Positions 1 to 12,659 of a DNA stretch of 64,000 nt are shown here, piece after piece. A model generated the notes under the pieces. That model made no database searches. It saw nothing but the letters and a program-made list of their open reading frames with translations, and was not told the DNA's origin. The translations under genes were made by a program, and so were the position numbers. The first letter of the stretch is position 1. Each line of letters opens with the position of its first letter. This DNA is from Oasisia sp. SBJ-2009. Its lineage: Eukaryota; Annelida; Polychaeta; Sabellida; Siboglinidae. Where the stretch lies: NCBI GenBank assembly GCA_964017155.1, contig OZ024857.1, positions 35,535,241 to 35,599,240 on the forward strand. Direction: 5' to 3'.

Positions 1-110
1 ACACCACCCATACTGCCTCTGTTACTACCAACAGACACCACCCATACTGACTCTGTTACTACCAACAGACACCACCCATTCTGACTCTGTTGCTGTCACT
101 TGCTTTTACA
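1..110. repeat. Short minisatellite, unit about 35 bp
   Basis: Three copies of a unit reading accaccacccatactg then ctctgttactaccaacaga run from the window edge to about position 95, so the array probably extends outside the window. The last copy differs (ttctgactctgttgctg). No coding signal is seen. Confidence 0.7.
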
Positions 111-280
111 CAGAACCATCACACTTAAATGTCACCAATAGCATGGAACAAAGGACTGCATCAAATAAAAATTGTCTGACAACATTATTTTTAAATTGAC
201 AAAATTGTATTTCCACGTTAAATCCTCAACGTTTCCTGCCTCATCCCTCTTTGTGAAATTCTCAATGATTCTGACTCGAG

Positions 281-1826
281 ACTCTGACTGGTGGGAGATC
301 TCCCCTATAGGTGGTCTCGTGGTGGGAGATCTCCCCTATAGGTGGTCTCATGGTGGAAGATCTCCCCTATAGGTGGTCTCATGGTGGGAGATCTCCCCTA
401 TAGGTGGTCTCATGGTGGGAGATCTCCCCCATTGATGGTCTCATGGTGGGAGATCTCCCCTATAGGTGGTCTCATGGTGGAAGATCTCCCCTATAGGTGG
501 TCTCGTGGTGGAAGATCTCCCCTATAGGTGGTCTCATGGTGGGAGATCTCCCCCATTGATGGTCTCATGGTGGGAGATCTCCCCTATAGGTGGTCTCATG
601 GTGGAAGATCTCCCCCATAGGTGGTCTCATGGTGGAAGATCTCCCCTATAGGTGGTCTCATGGTGGGAGATCTCCCCCATTGATGGTCTCATGGTGGGAG
701 ATCTCCCCTATAGGTGGTCTCATGGTGGAAGATCTCCCCCATAGGTGGTCTCATGGTGGAAGATCTCCCCCATAGGTGGTCTCATGGTGGGAGATCTCCC
801 CTATAGGTGGTCTCATGGTGGGAGATCTCCCCTATAGGTGGTCTCATGGTGGGAGATCTCCCCTATAGGTGGTCTCATGGTGGAAGATCTCCCCTATAGG
901 TGGTCTCATGGTGGGAGATCTCCCCTATAGGTGGTCTCATGGTGGAAGATCTCCCCTATAGGTGGTCTCATGGTGGAAGATCTCCCCTATAGGTGGTCTC
1001 ATGGTGGGAGATCTCCCCTATAGGTGGTCTCATGGTGGGAGATCTCCCATATAGGTGGTCTCGTGGTGGGAGATTTCCCCCATAGGCGGTCTCATGGTGG
1101 GAGATCTCCCCCATAGGTGGTCTCATTGTGGGAGATCTACCCCATAGGTGGTCTCATGGTGGGAGATCTCCCCCATAGGTGGTCTCGTGGTGGGAGATCT
1201 CCCCACAGGTGGTCTCTTGGTGGGAGATCTCCCCCACAGGTGGTCTCATGGTGGGAGATCTCCCCCATAGGTGGTCTCATTGTGGGAGATCTACCCCATA
1301 GGTGGTCTCATGGTGGGAGATCTCCCCCATAGGTGGTCTCTTGGTGGGAGAACTCCCCCATAGGTGGTCTCGTGGTGGGAGATCTCCCCCATAGGTGGTC
1401 TCGTGGTGGGAGATCTCCCCACAGGTGGTCTCTTGGTGGGAGAACTCCCCCATAGGTGGTCTCATTGTGGGAGATCTCCCCCATAGGTGGTCTCGTGGTG
1501 GGAGATCTCCCCCATAGGTGGTCTCATGGTGGGAGATCTCCCCCATAGGTGGTCTCATGGTGGGAGATCTCCCCCATAGGTGGTCTCATGGTGGGAGATC
1601 TCCCCCATAGGTGGTCTCGTGGTGGGAGATCTCCCCCATAGGTGGTCTCATGGTGGGAGAACTCCCCCATAGGTGGTCTCATTGTGGGAGATCTCCCCCA
1701 TAGGTGGTCTCATTGTGGGAGATCTCCCCCATAGGTGGTCTCATTGTGGGAGATCTCCCCCATAGGTGGTCTCGTGGTGGGAGATCTCCCCCATAGGTGG
1801 TCTCGTGGTGGGAGATCTTTCCCACA
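281..1826. repeat. Minisatellite, 31-bp unit, about 50 copies
   Basis: The unit is ggtggtctcatggtgggag plus atctcccctata, with variants (ccccata, cattgtgg, cgtggtgg). Each unit holds the 12-bp perfect palindrome GGGAGATCTCCC. The left half is rich in 'cctata' units and the right half in 'cccata' units, so variants are spatially clustered. Short ORFs in the array on both strands follow from 31 bp cycling through all frames and are not genes. Confidence 0.95.
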
Positions 1827-1969
1827 TGGGATTCTTCTTACTTGTGTCCCCTGGATGCTCTTATCATGTGATTGCCTGTAACAGAAATGTGAGGAGTTAC
1901 AGTCAGTTTGGGGGAGTTTGTGAGACATAACTTCATGTAATAGTGGATATGTTCACAACCCAGGCATCC

Positions 1970-2300
1970 CATCACCCTCTTCCCGTGTCACCAGTCAGTC
2001 AGTGATCACCTTCTTCCCATGTCACCAGTCAGTCAGTGATCACCCTCTTCCCATGTCACCAGTCAGTCAGTGATCACCCTCTTCCCATGTCACCAGTCAG
2101 TCAGTGATCACCTTCTTCCCATGTCACCAGTCAGTCAGTGATCACCCTCTTCCCATGTCAAGTTTGGAGAGTGATCAAGGGTGGTACAACTGCACATGTA
2201 GTTTGGCGAGTGATCAAGGGTGGTATAAGTGCAAGGGTGGTATAAGTACCAGTCAGTCAGTGATCACCCTCTTCCCATGTCACTAGTCAGTCAGTGAGCG
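1970..2300. repeat. Minisatellite, 34-bp unit
   Basis: About six copies of tcttcccatgtcaccagtca gtcagtgatcaccc. Between 2158 and 2250 the array is interrupted by two copies of the 39-bp unit of the next array, and then one 34-bp copy follows. The two families are interleaved and both contain GTGATCA. Confidence 0.85.
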
Positions 2301-2328
2301 AATAAAACCCTATTTCTGTTGCATATAG

Positions 2329-3416
2329 TTTGGAGACTGATCAAGGGTGGTACATGTACATGTATAGTTTGGAGACTGATCAAAGGTGGTACAAGTACAC
2401 GTGTAGTTTGGAGACTGATCAAGGGTGGTACAAGTACACGATAGTTTGGAGACTGATCAAGGGTAGTACAAGTACATGTGTAGTTTGGAGACTGATCAAG
2501 GGTGGTACAAGTACACGATAGTTTGGAGACTGATCAAGGGTAGTACAAGTACATGTGTAGTTTGGAGAGTGATCAAGGGTGGTACAAGTACACATGTAGT
2601 TTGGAGACTGATCAAGGGTGGTACATGTACATGTATAGTTTGGAGAGTGATCAAGGGTGGTACAAGTACACGTGTAGTTTGGAGAGTGATCAAGGGTGGT
2701 ACATGTACATGTATAGTTTGGAGAGTGATCAAGGGTGGTACAAGTACACATGTAGTTTGGAGACTGATCAAGGGTGGTACAAGTACACGTGTAGTTTGGA
2801 GAGTGATCAAGGGTGGTACAAGTACACGTGTAGTTTGGAGACTGATCAAGGGTGGTACAAGTACACGTGTAGTTTGGAGAGTGATCAAGGGTGGTACAAG
2901 TACACATGTAGTTTGGAGACTGATCAAGGGTGGTACAAGTACACATGTAGTTTGGAGAGTGATCAAGGGTGGTACAAGTACACGTGTAGTTTGGAGAGTG
3001 ATCAAGGGTGGTACAAGTACATGTGTAGTTTGGAGAGTGATCAAGGGTGGTACAAGTACATGTGTAGTTTGGAGAGTGATCAAGGGTGGTACAAGTACAT
3101 GTGTAGTTTGGAGAGTGATCAAGGGTGGTACAAGTACATGTGTAGTTTGGAGAGTGATCAAGGGTGGTACAAGTACATGTGTAGTTTGGAGAGTGATCAA
3201 GGGTGGTACAAGTACACGTGTAGTTTGGAGAGTGATCAAGGGTGGTACAAGTACACGTGTAGTTTGGAGAGTGATCAAGGGTGGTACATGTACATGTATA
3301 GTTTGGAGAGTGATCAAGGGTGGTACAAGTACACATGTAGTTTGGAGACTGATCAAGGGTGGTACAAGTACACATGTAGTTTGGAGAGTGATCAAGGGTG
3401 GTACCAGTACACATGG
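2329..3416. repeat. Minisatellite, 39-bp unit, about 28 copies
   Basis: The unit is agtttggagactgatcaagg followed by gtggtacaagtacacgtgt. The main variants are gagagtgatc against gagactgatc and tacacgtg against tacatgtg. Since 39 is 13 codons and the unit lacks stops in several frames, the array yields apparent ORFs of up to 362 codons on both strands. No flanking splice sites, start context or amino-acid signature supports translation. Confidence 0.95.
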
Positions 3417-3452
3417 TGACAGACTGGCAGTGCCAGTCTGTCACCATGTGTA
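3408..3452. repeat. Near-perfect 45-bp inverted repeat (hairpin)
   Basis: Two 22-base arms (3408-3429 and 3431-3452) are exact reverse complements around a single G. The inner part reads GACTGGCA-G-TGCCAGTC. It begins within the last unit of the 39-bp minisatellite, so its left arm is partly array sequence. Confidence 0.9.
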
Positions 3453-4860
3453 TTTGTCTGGCAGTCAGTGGTAATAACATAAACAACCTTTGGCTATGCC
3501 TCATCAATATTTCCAGTCACATTAATTATTTAATGCTAACATTCTGTGTTGTCAACAGTTAGTAACTGATGATATCAGTCTACTAATGTCACATCATTGT
3601 GTATAACATTTGATGGTAATCATTTCTGCCTTATTAATCAGTCATCAAGAAAACAATGCATCTTATAAATTATGTGTATCATTACGTTATAATGGCTTAA
3701 TTTCTGAATTATGACACTGAAACATGTATAATAGTATAGTTCTCTCTTGGCTCGTAGTGTAACACTATTCTATTTTGATAGCAGCAATCCAGTTGGATAC
3801 TCGTAATGTCAAATCTGGTAATCTGAGTGCTCAGAGGTAGATTTTTAAATATTTGAACTGCTAATTATATTGTAATAGTGATTCATCTATCCCCTGCAGG
3901 CAAATGTGATTTAAAATATGTTGAGGTTGTTGACAAGGCCATAGTGGTATAGATATGTCAAGAGTGTAGATGTTTATTGTTGAAATCAAGGTCACTTCTT
4001 TGTTCAGGTTGCAGGCTTCAGTACACAGTAGTATACATTTGTGACACATTGTTAAAATTATAAACACATTGTAGCATGCACCCATGGCAACCTTGCTGCA
4101 TTAGGTAAGTGACGGTTTCTGGGTTACAGACCCAGAAAGACAGTGAAGTAACCAATCAAAATTGCTCAGCCATATCAACATGATAGCAAATTAAATCTAT
4201 ATTACAAGATGTGACTCATTACACGAATAGATTTACTAGACCTTGCTGTAAAACGTCTGCCTTCAATCATGCAATGAATAGTTTTTGAGAATTAATGCAG
4301 TTAAGTATTATAGCACTGTAGACAATTATTACCACACATATTTTACATAACAACATAGTACATACAGTTCATCATAGGAAGGTTCATATGAACATTTAAA
4401 CAACATTCCATACATTTTTTACAAAGTTTTGTGTTTGCAGAAAAGTCCAGAAACTCACAAACTTCCTTTTTGAACTCTGTACACTTCAGAGTTTCTTTTA
4501 CTGCAGATATTTAAAATAAACACTTATCTTACTTCGATTTATTACCAGTTTTTAAGTTGTTCCATTGATAATCAGTGGTAGATGTCAGTTCAACTCGTCA
4601 CCAACTTCCTGAAACACCCTCCTACCTAATCCATGGGCCCCTTTAAATACATCATTGTAACTCTCCCAGAGCCAGAATGATCTGTTATGAGAATTGTATA
4701 AATCATATTGCATGTGGTTCACATTGCATTCATGTGGTCCATGTGGCACACTGCTATTGTACTTGTTATGAACTACAACAAAAGCTTGATATATGTGTCA
4801 CATGACTTAATTTGTCATGCCTAAGCACAATCAGATATACAGGTGGCTAGAACATTACAG
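3453..4860. other. AT-rich non-coding stretch
   Basis: Unique AT-rich sequence. I see no ORF with splice support, no RNA gene and no recognisable transposon. Confidence 0.6.
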
Positions 4861-5245
4861 CCGCCGTTAGCTGGTCAAAACACTGCCGCTGTTAGCAGGT
4901 CAAAACACTGCCACTGTTAGTAGGTCAAAACACTGCCACTGTTAGCAGGTCAAAACACTGCCACTGTGAGCAGGTCAAAACACTGCCACTGTTTGCAGGT
5001 CAAAACACTGCCACTGTTTGCAGGTCAAAACACTGCCACTGTTAGCAGGTCAAAACACTGCCACTGTGAGCAGGTCAAAACACTGCCACTGTTTGCAGGT
5101 CAAAACACTGCCACTGTTAGCAGGTCAAAACACTGCCACTGTTTGCAGGTCAAAACACTGCCACTGTTTGCAGGTCAAAACACTGCCACTGTTAGCAGGT
5201 CAAAACACTGCCACTGTTAGCAGGTCAAAACACTGCCGCAGTTAA
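4861..5245. repeat. Minisatellite, 25-bp unit, about 15 copies
   Basis: The unit is caggtcaaaacactgccact then gttag, with gtttg and gtgag variants at the end of the unit. The overlapping 75-84 codon ORFs are artefacts of the period. Confidence 0.95.
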
Positions 5246-7968
5246 TGAAACACTGTCTGTAGATTGTTTGATTATAGATTTTAGTTAATTGTATTCACTA
5301 GATGTGGCCAAAGATAATGGGATTACAGCTAATGTAGGGGCAGTAGTTAGCAACTGAGGCAAACAAAAACTAGCAGCAGTGGCATACTCAGTCATTACTT
5401 TAGGGTAGCAGGTTCCTTTTGAACTACTTTTAACACCATAATAATATTGTCACTAACTTGATGTACCTTAAAATAGCACATGGTAGAAATTTGGTAGAGA
5501 ATTATGTTTTGCATCAATTATGCTAATTAGCTGACAATATGGCTACCGCAACAGTCGAAAGAGGCTCAATTTTCAAACATGATAAAATGTTAACTGTATA
5601 CAGCAGAGATATGAAATTAACAACAATCAAATATAACACATGAAGGCACATTTTGGAGAAATAGATATTACAAAAACAGAAATTTAAATATTTTTACAAC
5701 ATTTATACTGTTTATTCTTATATTCAAGCAGCTATTTAAATATTCATGCTTAATAGAAAAACTCCATGGCAGGAAAAGGTTTCTATTTTACAGTACGTTT
5801 GTGGTTTTGGTTTATTGGCAATGTGGAATGTTCGTTAGTCAATATATTGTTAGATTAAGAATTAGTAATTATTGTTGTAAGTCATGAAATATCGGTTTGG
5901 TGGTAAATGTCACCACTAAAGCAGCAATAAACCATTGGATTATCCTGAAAATGAAGCCTGGGTGACATCTCGAAACCACCACACTGGAAACAGGGCTGGT
6001 CTGTGTGTCTGTGACAGGGCAAGTGAAACAGGCAATAAACTGGGTGAAGTGTAACCTGCTGCAGAGTCTGGGCACAGTATAATTATGGTCTTACATGAAG
6101 ACCGCTTTGAAGTTTAAGTGAATGAAGCCACAGCACTCAACTGTGACACAGGTGAATTGAGACAAGCCAGGTCTACCAAAGGCAGGCACAGACTATTGAC
6201 ATATAGACAGTGTAAATCATGATTTATTTCCCTAGGTAAACTACAGGTCTGATACTGATATGTCTCTTAGGCTAGGTTGCTTGCATGTGTTATTGGCCAG
6301 GAGGATTAAGAGTCCACTTGGGACATGAGATTAAATATTACAACCATTGAGTGGATGTTTGGTTGCAGAGTGTAGCTTTATGGCACAAAGAAGTGTAGAG
6401 ATCATGTAAACATTTAAACATTGTACAGTACTGTATCTTAACATATTATATTTTACGTTGGTCATTATTATTACAATGTAGATTTAAGAACAGTTAATAA
6501 ATGTTACTGACTTGGCAAATGACACATCACTATGTAATAACACAAGTTAAAACAAATTTACTGTAATTGTAAGCTATATTTGTTCTATTGCGTTTAAATC
6601 TGCATACAGTTAATGTCTCGCCTCCATTAGCAGTTGGTGAGCATGTTTATGTACTCCAATGACAGGTTGTCTCATAAATAAGCTAATATTCAGCCTGCTG
6701 ACATTCAGCCTGAGTGGGACTTAGCATAGGCGCCCCACCTAGTTTAAACCCTCTGCTTTCTATCCACCCCTGCTCCCCACCAAGTAGACATTGTCACTTG
6801 AAAAGATGGCATTATTGACAGCTATTGTACCAGAGGTGTGGCGGATAAACCATTTGATTTAGTGTCTCTTTCTTTGCCCACAATGTCTCAAACTGCACTC
6901 ACTGAAGACGCCAGTCACCAGGGTCTTTGTCAAAACACTGCAGGTATTTTAATGATGTCGCAGCAGTGAAAGGGTTAATGGTTCCACTTGAGCGGTCATG
7001 TCACCAGCCTTGACACTGGTCAGGTGGTGTACTGCTGGCATAGTCAGGTAATCCTAATGTGAGCCGCAGTCTTAATTGTGTAAACATACATCTGGAGGTG
7101 TAGCATACGGTGGACATGTGTTCAGTTTGTGGATTGGAATACAGTAGGTAAGACACAGCATGTGGTATATGTGTGGTGTTTGTGTAGTGTTTATGTGATG
7201 TTTATGTCAAGTTAAAGCCATAGTTATGGTACCTCTAACTGGTATCGTGTTGATAGAGTTTACTTTTGGTCCATACATACACATTCTAGTTAGTAGTTTT
7301 CTTCCAGTAGCCTCTCTTCAGTCTGGGAAGCGGGTGTTGGGTTTAGTCATTCATTAATTGTCATACTACCATACTACAATGTACTTGCACAACAGGTTAT
7401 ACAGAACATTTAGGAAACATTGGCAAAAAGAGTGGGCCTAGCTGATTGCATATAGATATGTCAATGTTCTTCCTAGGAAGTATTGTTGTACGTACATTAT
7501 TATGACTATGCACACAGCTACCCACATAACAAAGGTAATTAGTTACACCTTCATGTGTGCAGTCAGCACTGGTGAATGACTGGCATGACCTCAGAAATGG
7601 TTATTGAAAGTTAGTGTTGTGAGTAGACGAACTCCTTGGCCGTGTGTTGTGTATAAGTGAACAGCCAGGCCTCGCTGTATGTCTAGTTCCGTATTCGATC
7701 ACAAAATCACCTTGATCCATATCCATTGGTTAGTACTGATGTCACTTTAAATATTTATTAAGTCGTCAAGATATCTGCAGCTAGACTAGCTAGTTGCTGT
7801 CTAGATTAAGCTCAAATGTATACAAGATCAATAGTGTGAAGTCTGTAGAGGAACAAGCTCATGTCTGTATTGTGTGGGCCACTGTTAATGAGGTTGTTGC
7901 TAGAGGTTTGTATACAATGCATATGAACACTGTGCACGTGAACAGTATAAGCAAATCCTAATGTTTAA
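5246..7968. other. Non-coding stretch upstream of the ITPRID-like gene
   Basis: Mostly unique AT-rich DNA. No supported exon, RNA gene or transposon is seen. It could hold promoter sequence for the gene whose first visible exon is at 8.5 kb, but I cannot place a promoter. Confidence 0.5.
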
Positions 7969-7972
7969 TTGA

Positions 7973-8012
7973 ATATATATATATATATATATACCCCCAT
8001 ATGTTGTATATA

Positions 8013-8094
<82 letters not shown>
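7973..8094. repeat. AT microsatellite
   Basis: Nearly uninterrupted (AT)n with one short CCCCCATATG interruption and a short (AC)n stretch. Confidence 0.95.
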
Positions 8095-8097
<3 letters not shown>

Positions 8098-8496
8098 TAA
8101 TCTATGTTTAATGTATAATCAGTTTGTTGAAGTTACGTTAACATTTGTTAATATGGCTGGTTAACATTGTGTGAATCTGTCAGTGTACTGTCTCTGGTGT
8201 TGCTGTGTTGTAAACAGAGGATTTATATTTACTGTGCATTTTAGTCACTATATAAAAGTGTGTATGTAGCACAGATGGGGCCAGCATTATCCTGTTATTT
8301 CAATGACTCCAGTCTGAGCCCTGCCCTCAGTGTTTACCCCACATGCTGTAGTCTCTTCAGTTTTTGTCAGTCTGTGTCAGTCTGTTTACCCAGTAACCTT
8401 CCCTAGATGCCCACAGTGATTGATGATTTGTTGATTAAATGATGTCGCCATTGGTAAGGTGATATCTTGTCATGTAGATTTGTTTTCTTCTTTCAG

Positions 8497-8709
8497 ACTG
8501 ATACTTGCCCATTGAAGTCAAGTCCTACAACACAACCACTGGCAATACAGTTTCTACATAGTGCACCAGGGTGCACATACATTTGCTAGACCTGACGGGC
8601 AGAACTTCACGACAATGACTACATGAGTGTCATCATTAGTTCCAGGAATATAGTGAGAGATCTTGACAAGGATACTGATTCAGCATCTTGACAATGGCCG
8701 CCCTACCTG
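8497..8709 (+). other. Candidate 5' UTR exon of the ITPRID-like gene
   Basis: A strong polypyrimidine tract and acceptor (cttctttcag|ACTG) and a strong donor (CTACCTG|GTAGGT) bound 213 bases. The only ATG in good context, at 8694 (ACAATGGCC), opens a reading frame that would stop after 17 codons once joined to the exon at 12,660, so this looks like leader sequence with an upstream ORF rather than the protein start. Splice sites are seen; membership of the gene is inferred from position and strand. Confidence 0.45.
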
Positions 8710-8752
8710 GTAGGTTGATCACTTCTTCTTTGTTGTTTTATTCCTCTTTGTC

Positions 8753-9570
8753 TCTGTAGTCCAGAATCATGTCTCAGTAGTCCAGAATCATGTCTCTGTT
8801 GTCCAGAATCATGTACCGGTAGTCCAGAATCATGTCTCAGTAGTCCAGAATCATATCTCTGTAGTCCAGAATAATGTCTGTGTAGAGTCCAGAATCATGT
8901 CTCTGTAGAGTCCAGAATCATGTCTCCGTAGTCCAGAATCATGTCTCCATAGTCCAGAATCATGTCTCCGTAGTCCAGAATCATGTCTCCATAGTCCAGA
9001 ATCATGTCTCCGTAGTCCAGAATCATGTCTCAGTAGTCCAGAATCATGTCTCTGTAGTCCATAAATTATAATCATGTATCTGTAGTCCAGAATCATGTAT
9101 CTGTAGTCCAGAATCATGTATCTGTAGTCCAGAATCATGTCTCTGTAGTCCAGAATCATGTCTCTGTAGTCCAGAATCATGTCTCAGTAGTCCAGAATCA
9201 TGTCTCAGTAGTCCAGAATCATGTCTCAGTAGTCCAGAATCATGTCTCAATAATCCAGAATCATGTCTCAGTAGTCCAGAATCATGTCTCAGTAGTCCAG
9301 AATCATGTCTCAATAATCCAGAATCATGTCTCTGTAGTCCAGAATCATGTCTCTGTAGTCCAGAATCATGTCTCTGTAGTCCAGAATCATGTCTCTGTAG
9401 TCCAGAATCATGTCTCTGTAGTCCAGAATCATGTCTCAGTAGTCCAGAATCATGTCTCTGTAGTCCAGAATCATGTCTCTGTAGTCCAGAATCATGTCTC
9501 AGTAGTCCAGAATCATGTCTCAGTAGTCCAGAATCATGTCTCAATAATCCAGAATCATGTCTCTATAGTT
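8753..9570. repeat. Minisatellite, 21-bp unit, about 38 copies
   Basis: The unit is gtagtccagaatcatgtctc plus t or a. The array begins about 45 bases after the donor of the 8.5-kb exon. The minus-strand ORFs in it (repeating RHDSGLQ or DMILDYR) exist only because 21 is a multiple of three. Confidence 0.95.
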
Positions 9571-10189
9571 AGTCATATGACTATGATTCACCAAAACACA
9601 TTTGATTCATAATTACCAAATGACTTCAGGGCCACTTGGCTCAGTTTTATTTTACACTGAATTTTTGACAGTGGTGCCATTTCCCAAAGTAGTGTTATGG
9701 TTATGTTGCTACATTTTATGAGTAAACAAGTACACATATCTATTGGAAAACAAAATTTTAAGCTCAGATGCAATCTTTTGCAACATAATTCATGCATCAA
9801 TTAGTAATATTTCAAGTGTCATGTGGGTGGAATGGTATGTAATATGTAGTAAAATTGTTATGCTGTTTTGCTATTGTCAAGCTAGTTATGGCAGTTCAAT
9901 GTCAGAATGCACATTTGCATATAGTTATATCAGCTGATATTTACTGGCCTATAAGACGTTTGTGAAAGCTGCTTATGGCCACACTCAAGAGCATATTCCT
10001 GTGACTGACCACAGACGCCAGAGGTTTGAGAATAGACAAAGAAGTCTGTATCATCTTTGATATAAACTTGTGCAAATACACTGCATAAATTACAAAACAA
10101 CGCTCCAGAAGCCAGCTGGTGAAAGTGAAAGTGAAAATTAAGGTCTGAAGATGAACAGTTTGAAGACAATGTATGCTAGAAAATATTCT
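9571..10189. other. Non-coding intronic stretch
   Basis: Unique AT-rich sequence. The short ORFs on either strand lack splice or family support. Confidence 0.5.
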
Positions 10190-10460
10190 ATGCTAAACAA
10201 ACACACAGATAGAGAAAGTTGAAAGCTACATCTACCTGGGACAGTGATACAGCACTAGAGACAAAAACCAAGCCAAGGAGATTCAAAGACAAATCACATA
10301 TGGCTGGGGATCATTTGCCAGGCACTTAGAACCTGTTTGAAGAGACAAGTCTACAACTCATACATCTTTCTAGCAATGACAAATGGTGAGGAAACATGGA
10401 AACTCACCAACCAGACAAAGAACAAGTTAGCTGACACAAAAACAAAGGAATGAAGTATGC
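10190..10460 (+). pseudogene. Non-LTR retrotransposon (LINE) RT C-terminal remnant
   Basis: Translating across several stops gives fragments typical of the segment after the RT core of RTE-like LINEs: KVESYIYLGQ, then KEIQRQITYGWGSFARHLEP, then a degraded 'TYG-ETWKLT' followed by a short basic tail. The order matches the usual 'YLG ... GWGAF ... YGAETWTL' layout of these elements. It is short, broken and certainly inactive. The flanking 10,590-10,800 may belong to it, but I cannot recognise it there. Confidence 0.65.
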
Positions 10461-11639
10461 TATGCATCACATATCTTTAATATGTTGGCATCTGAAAAAA
10501 CTGTGATGCAGTTGTGTGGCCATTTGATAGATTTGGATTGTTTTGATAAATCTACAATAATCAATTAACACTATTTTATACCACCCAAGGTCCTGATAAC
10601 TATCAGGTCAAAACACCTATTTCCCCAGGAAACTGAGGATAGAGGTGCAACAATTTTCAGTGTCCACAATGACACATTCATAACAATAAAATGTGAAACA
10701 ATAAAACACCTCCTTTGAACTGTATGGGATCACAGACTCAAGGACTTGGTAAATGCTTCCTACAGAAGTCATATTGGTGTTCAGTTGAACTCATGAGGCA
10801 CGAGGACCTTTATTTCACTGGTGGCATTCTCATTTAAACCTTTGTCTTATTACTTGATAATCATTCATGCTAATGTATAGCATTGTTCATAATTGTCAAC
10901 ATTTTCCGAACCATACAAATTTTAACGCTATGGTGGGGGAGCTGTATGCTTAATGGGCTGTTGATGTCTACCGGTAGTTGATATGTGCATTAGTCACAAT
11001 AATCAACACTTTAGTGTACATTTTGTTGAAGAGGAGAGGGTTAAAAGGTTGTACTCTTTGTACAGTTCTGAAAATGTTGACACTTATGAATGCCCCATAA
11101 GTTATTTGGACAAAATGGACGAGTCTTCCAAGTGCTACCATTGGCTTGTATTCATGTGCACAGACCCAGGCACACTAACCACCCCACAGGGTTGTTATAT
11201 ATCATCTTTTCTGGCATAATGATCAGCCATTTCACCATCTTCAGCTAGCGCTGTAATAAAAGCAGCATTAAAGTGAAGGTTTATGCCATCCTCTCAGGTA
11301 GTGAAGGTACACCTCTAGTTCTTCTGTGACGTGTACACTGTTCCTAGAGCATTTCTGGATTATTTCAAATTCAAGAAATTTCCTGTGATGTGTATACAGT
11401 ATCAATTGTAACACAATTGTAACTGTAAAATAATTCTATCTCAATGAATCATGTGTGATCTGTCTACTGTATCGAAAGTAATTATGGAGTAATTCTAGAT
11501 CACAAAGTCTGTGATGTGACATGTATTGGGTATTGTATCTAGAAAATGATTGTAGAATAATTCTATATATTCTTCATGGAATCATCGCTCATCGGTAACA
11601 TGTACATACTGATACATCATACATATCTAGAACAGTGAG
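10461..11639. other. Non-coding intronic stretch
   Basis: Unique sequence. A 78-codon plus-strand ORF at 10,983-11,219 has no recognisable motif or splice support and is not called. Confidence 0.5.
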
Positions 11640-12412
11640 CCTTATGATAGATATGTGTGACTTTATACTCAGGTCACTGGTCAGGTCTCAGATATGTGCG
11701 ACTTAATACTTGGATCCCTGGGCAGGTCACATATATGTGCGACTTAATACTTGGATCGCTGGGCATATATGTGTGACTTAATACCCAAGTCACTGGACAT
11801 GTCATAGATATGTGTGACATAATACCCAAGTCACTGGACATGTCATAGATATGTGTGACATAATACCCAAGTCACTGGACATGTCACAGATATGTGTGAC
11901 TTAATACTCATGTCACTGGACGTGTCACATATATGTGTGACTTAATACCCAACCCATTAAGTGCACAGATATGTGTGACTTAATACTCAAGTCACTGGAC
12001 ATGTCACAGATATGTGTGACTTAATATTCAAGTCACTGGACATGTCACAGATATGTGTGACTTAATACTCAAGTCACTGGACATGTTACAGACATGTGTG
12101 ACTTAATACTCAAGTCACTGGACATGTCACAGATATGTGTGACTTAATACTCAAGTCACTGGACATGTCACATATGTGTGACTTAATACCCAAGTCACTG
12201 GACATGTCACATATATGTATGACTTAATCCCATTAAGTGTCACAGATATGTGTGACTTAATACTCAAGTCACTGGACATGTCACAGATATGTGTGACTTA
12301 ATACCCAAGTCATTGGACATGTCACAGATATGTGTGACTTAATACCCAAGTCACTGGACATGTCACAGATATGTGTGACTTAATACCCATGTTACTGGGT
12401 GGGATACAGATA
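11640..12412. repeat. Minisatellite, about 41-bp unit, about 18 copies
   Basis: The unit is ttaatactcaagtcactgga followed by catgtcacagatatgtgtgac. Some copies are truncated (for example near 11,960 and 12,230), giving variable spacing. Confidence 0.9.
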
Positions 12413-12659
12413 TCTTAGCATAGAGGGTTATATAAAGATATAAAAAGCATTGGAGGCTACATAAGCTGAAGGCATCTTTGTCCACTTAGTAGTAACAATT
12501 TACTTGTTATTGCACAATTTACTTGTTACTCGCCACAACGGGAATTCTCACTTAGTTGACGCCTGAGATATTTCACACTACACCACCTGATGAAAAAGAA
12601 ATGTACCCAACAATGTTAGAATCTAATAAATCATTAATGTGTGTGTTTGCCTGTTTCAG

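Noticed and set aside
281..1826. CRISPR-like regular repeats
   Set aside because: Units are contiguous with no unique spacers, and the DNA is eukaryotic. This is a minisatellite. The same holds for the 25-, 41-, 47- and 55-bp arrays.
2419..3507. 362-codon minus-strand ORF and matching plus-strand ORFs
   Set aside because: They are period artefacts of a 39-bp minisatellite with no splice, start or family support.
8694..8709. ATG at 8694 as the start of the ITPRID-like protein
   Set aside because: Joined to the next visible exon it stops after 17 codons, and the alternative phase makes TGA at the junction.
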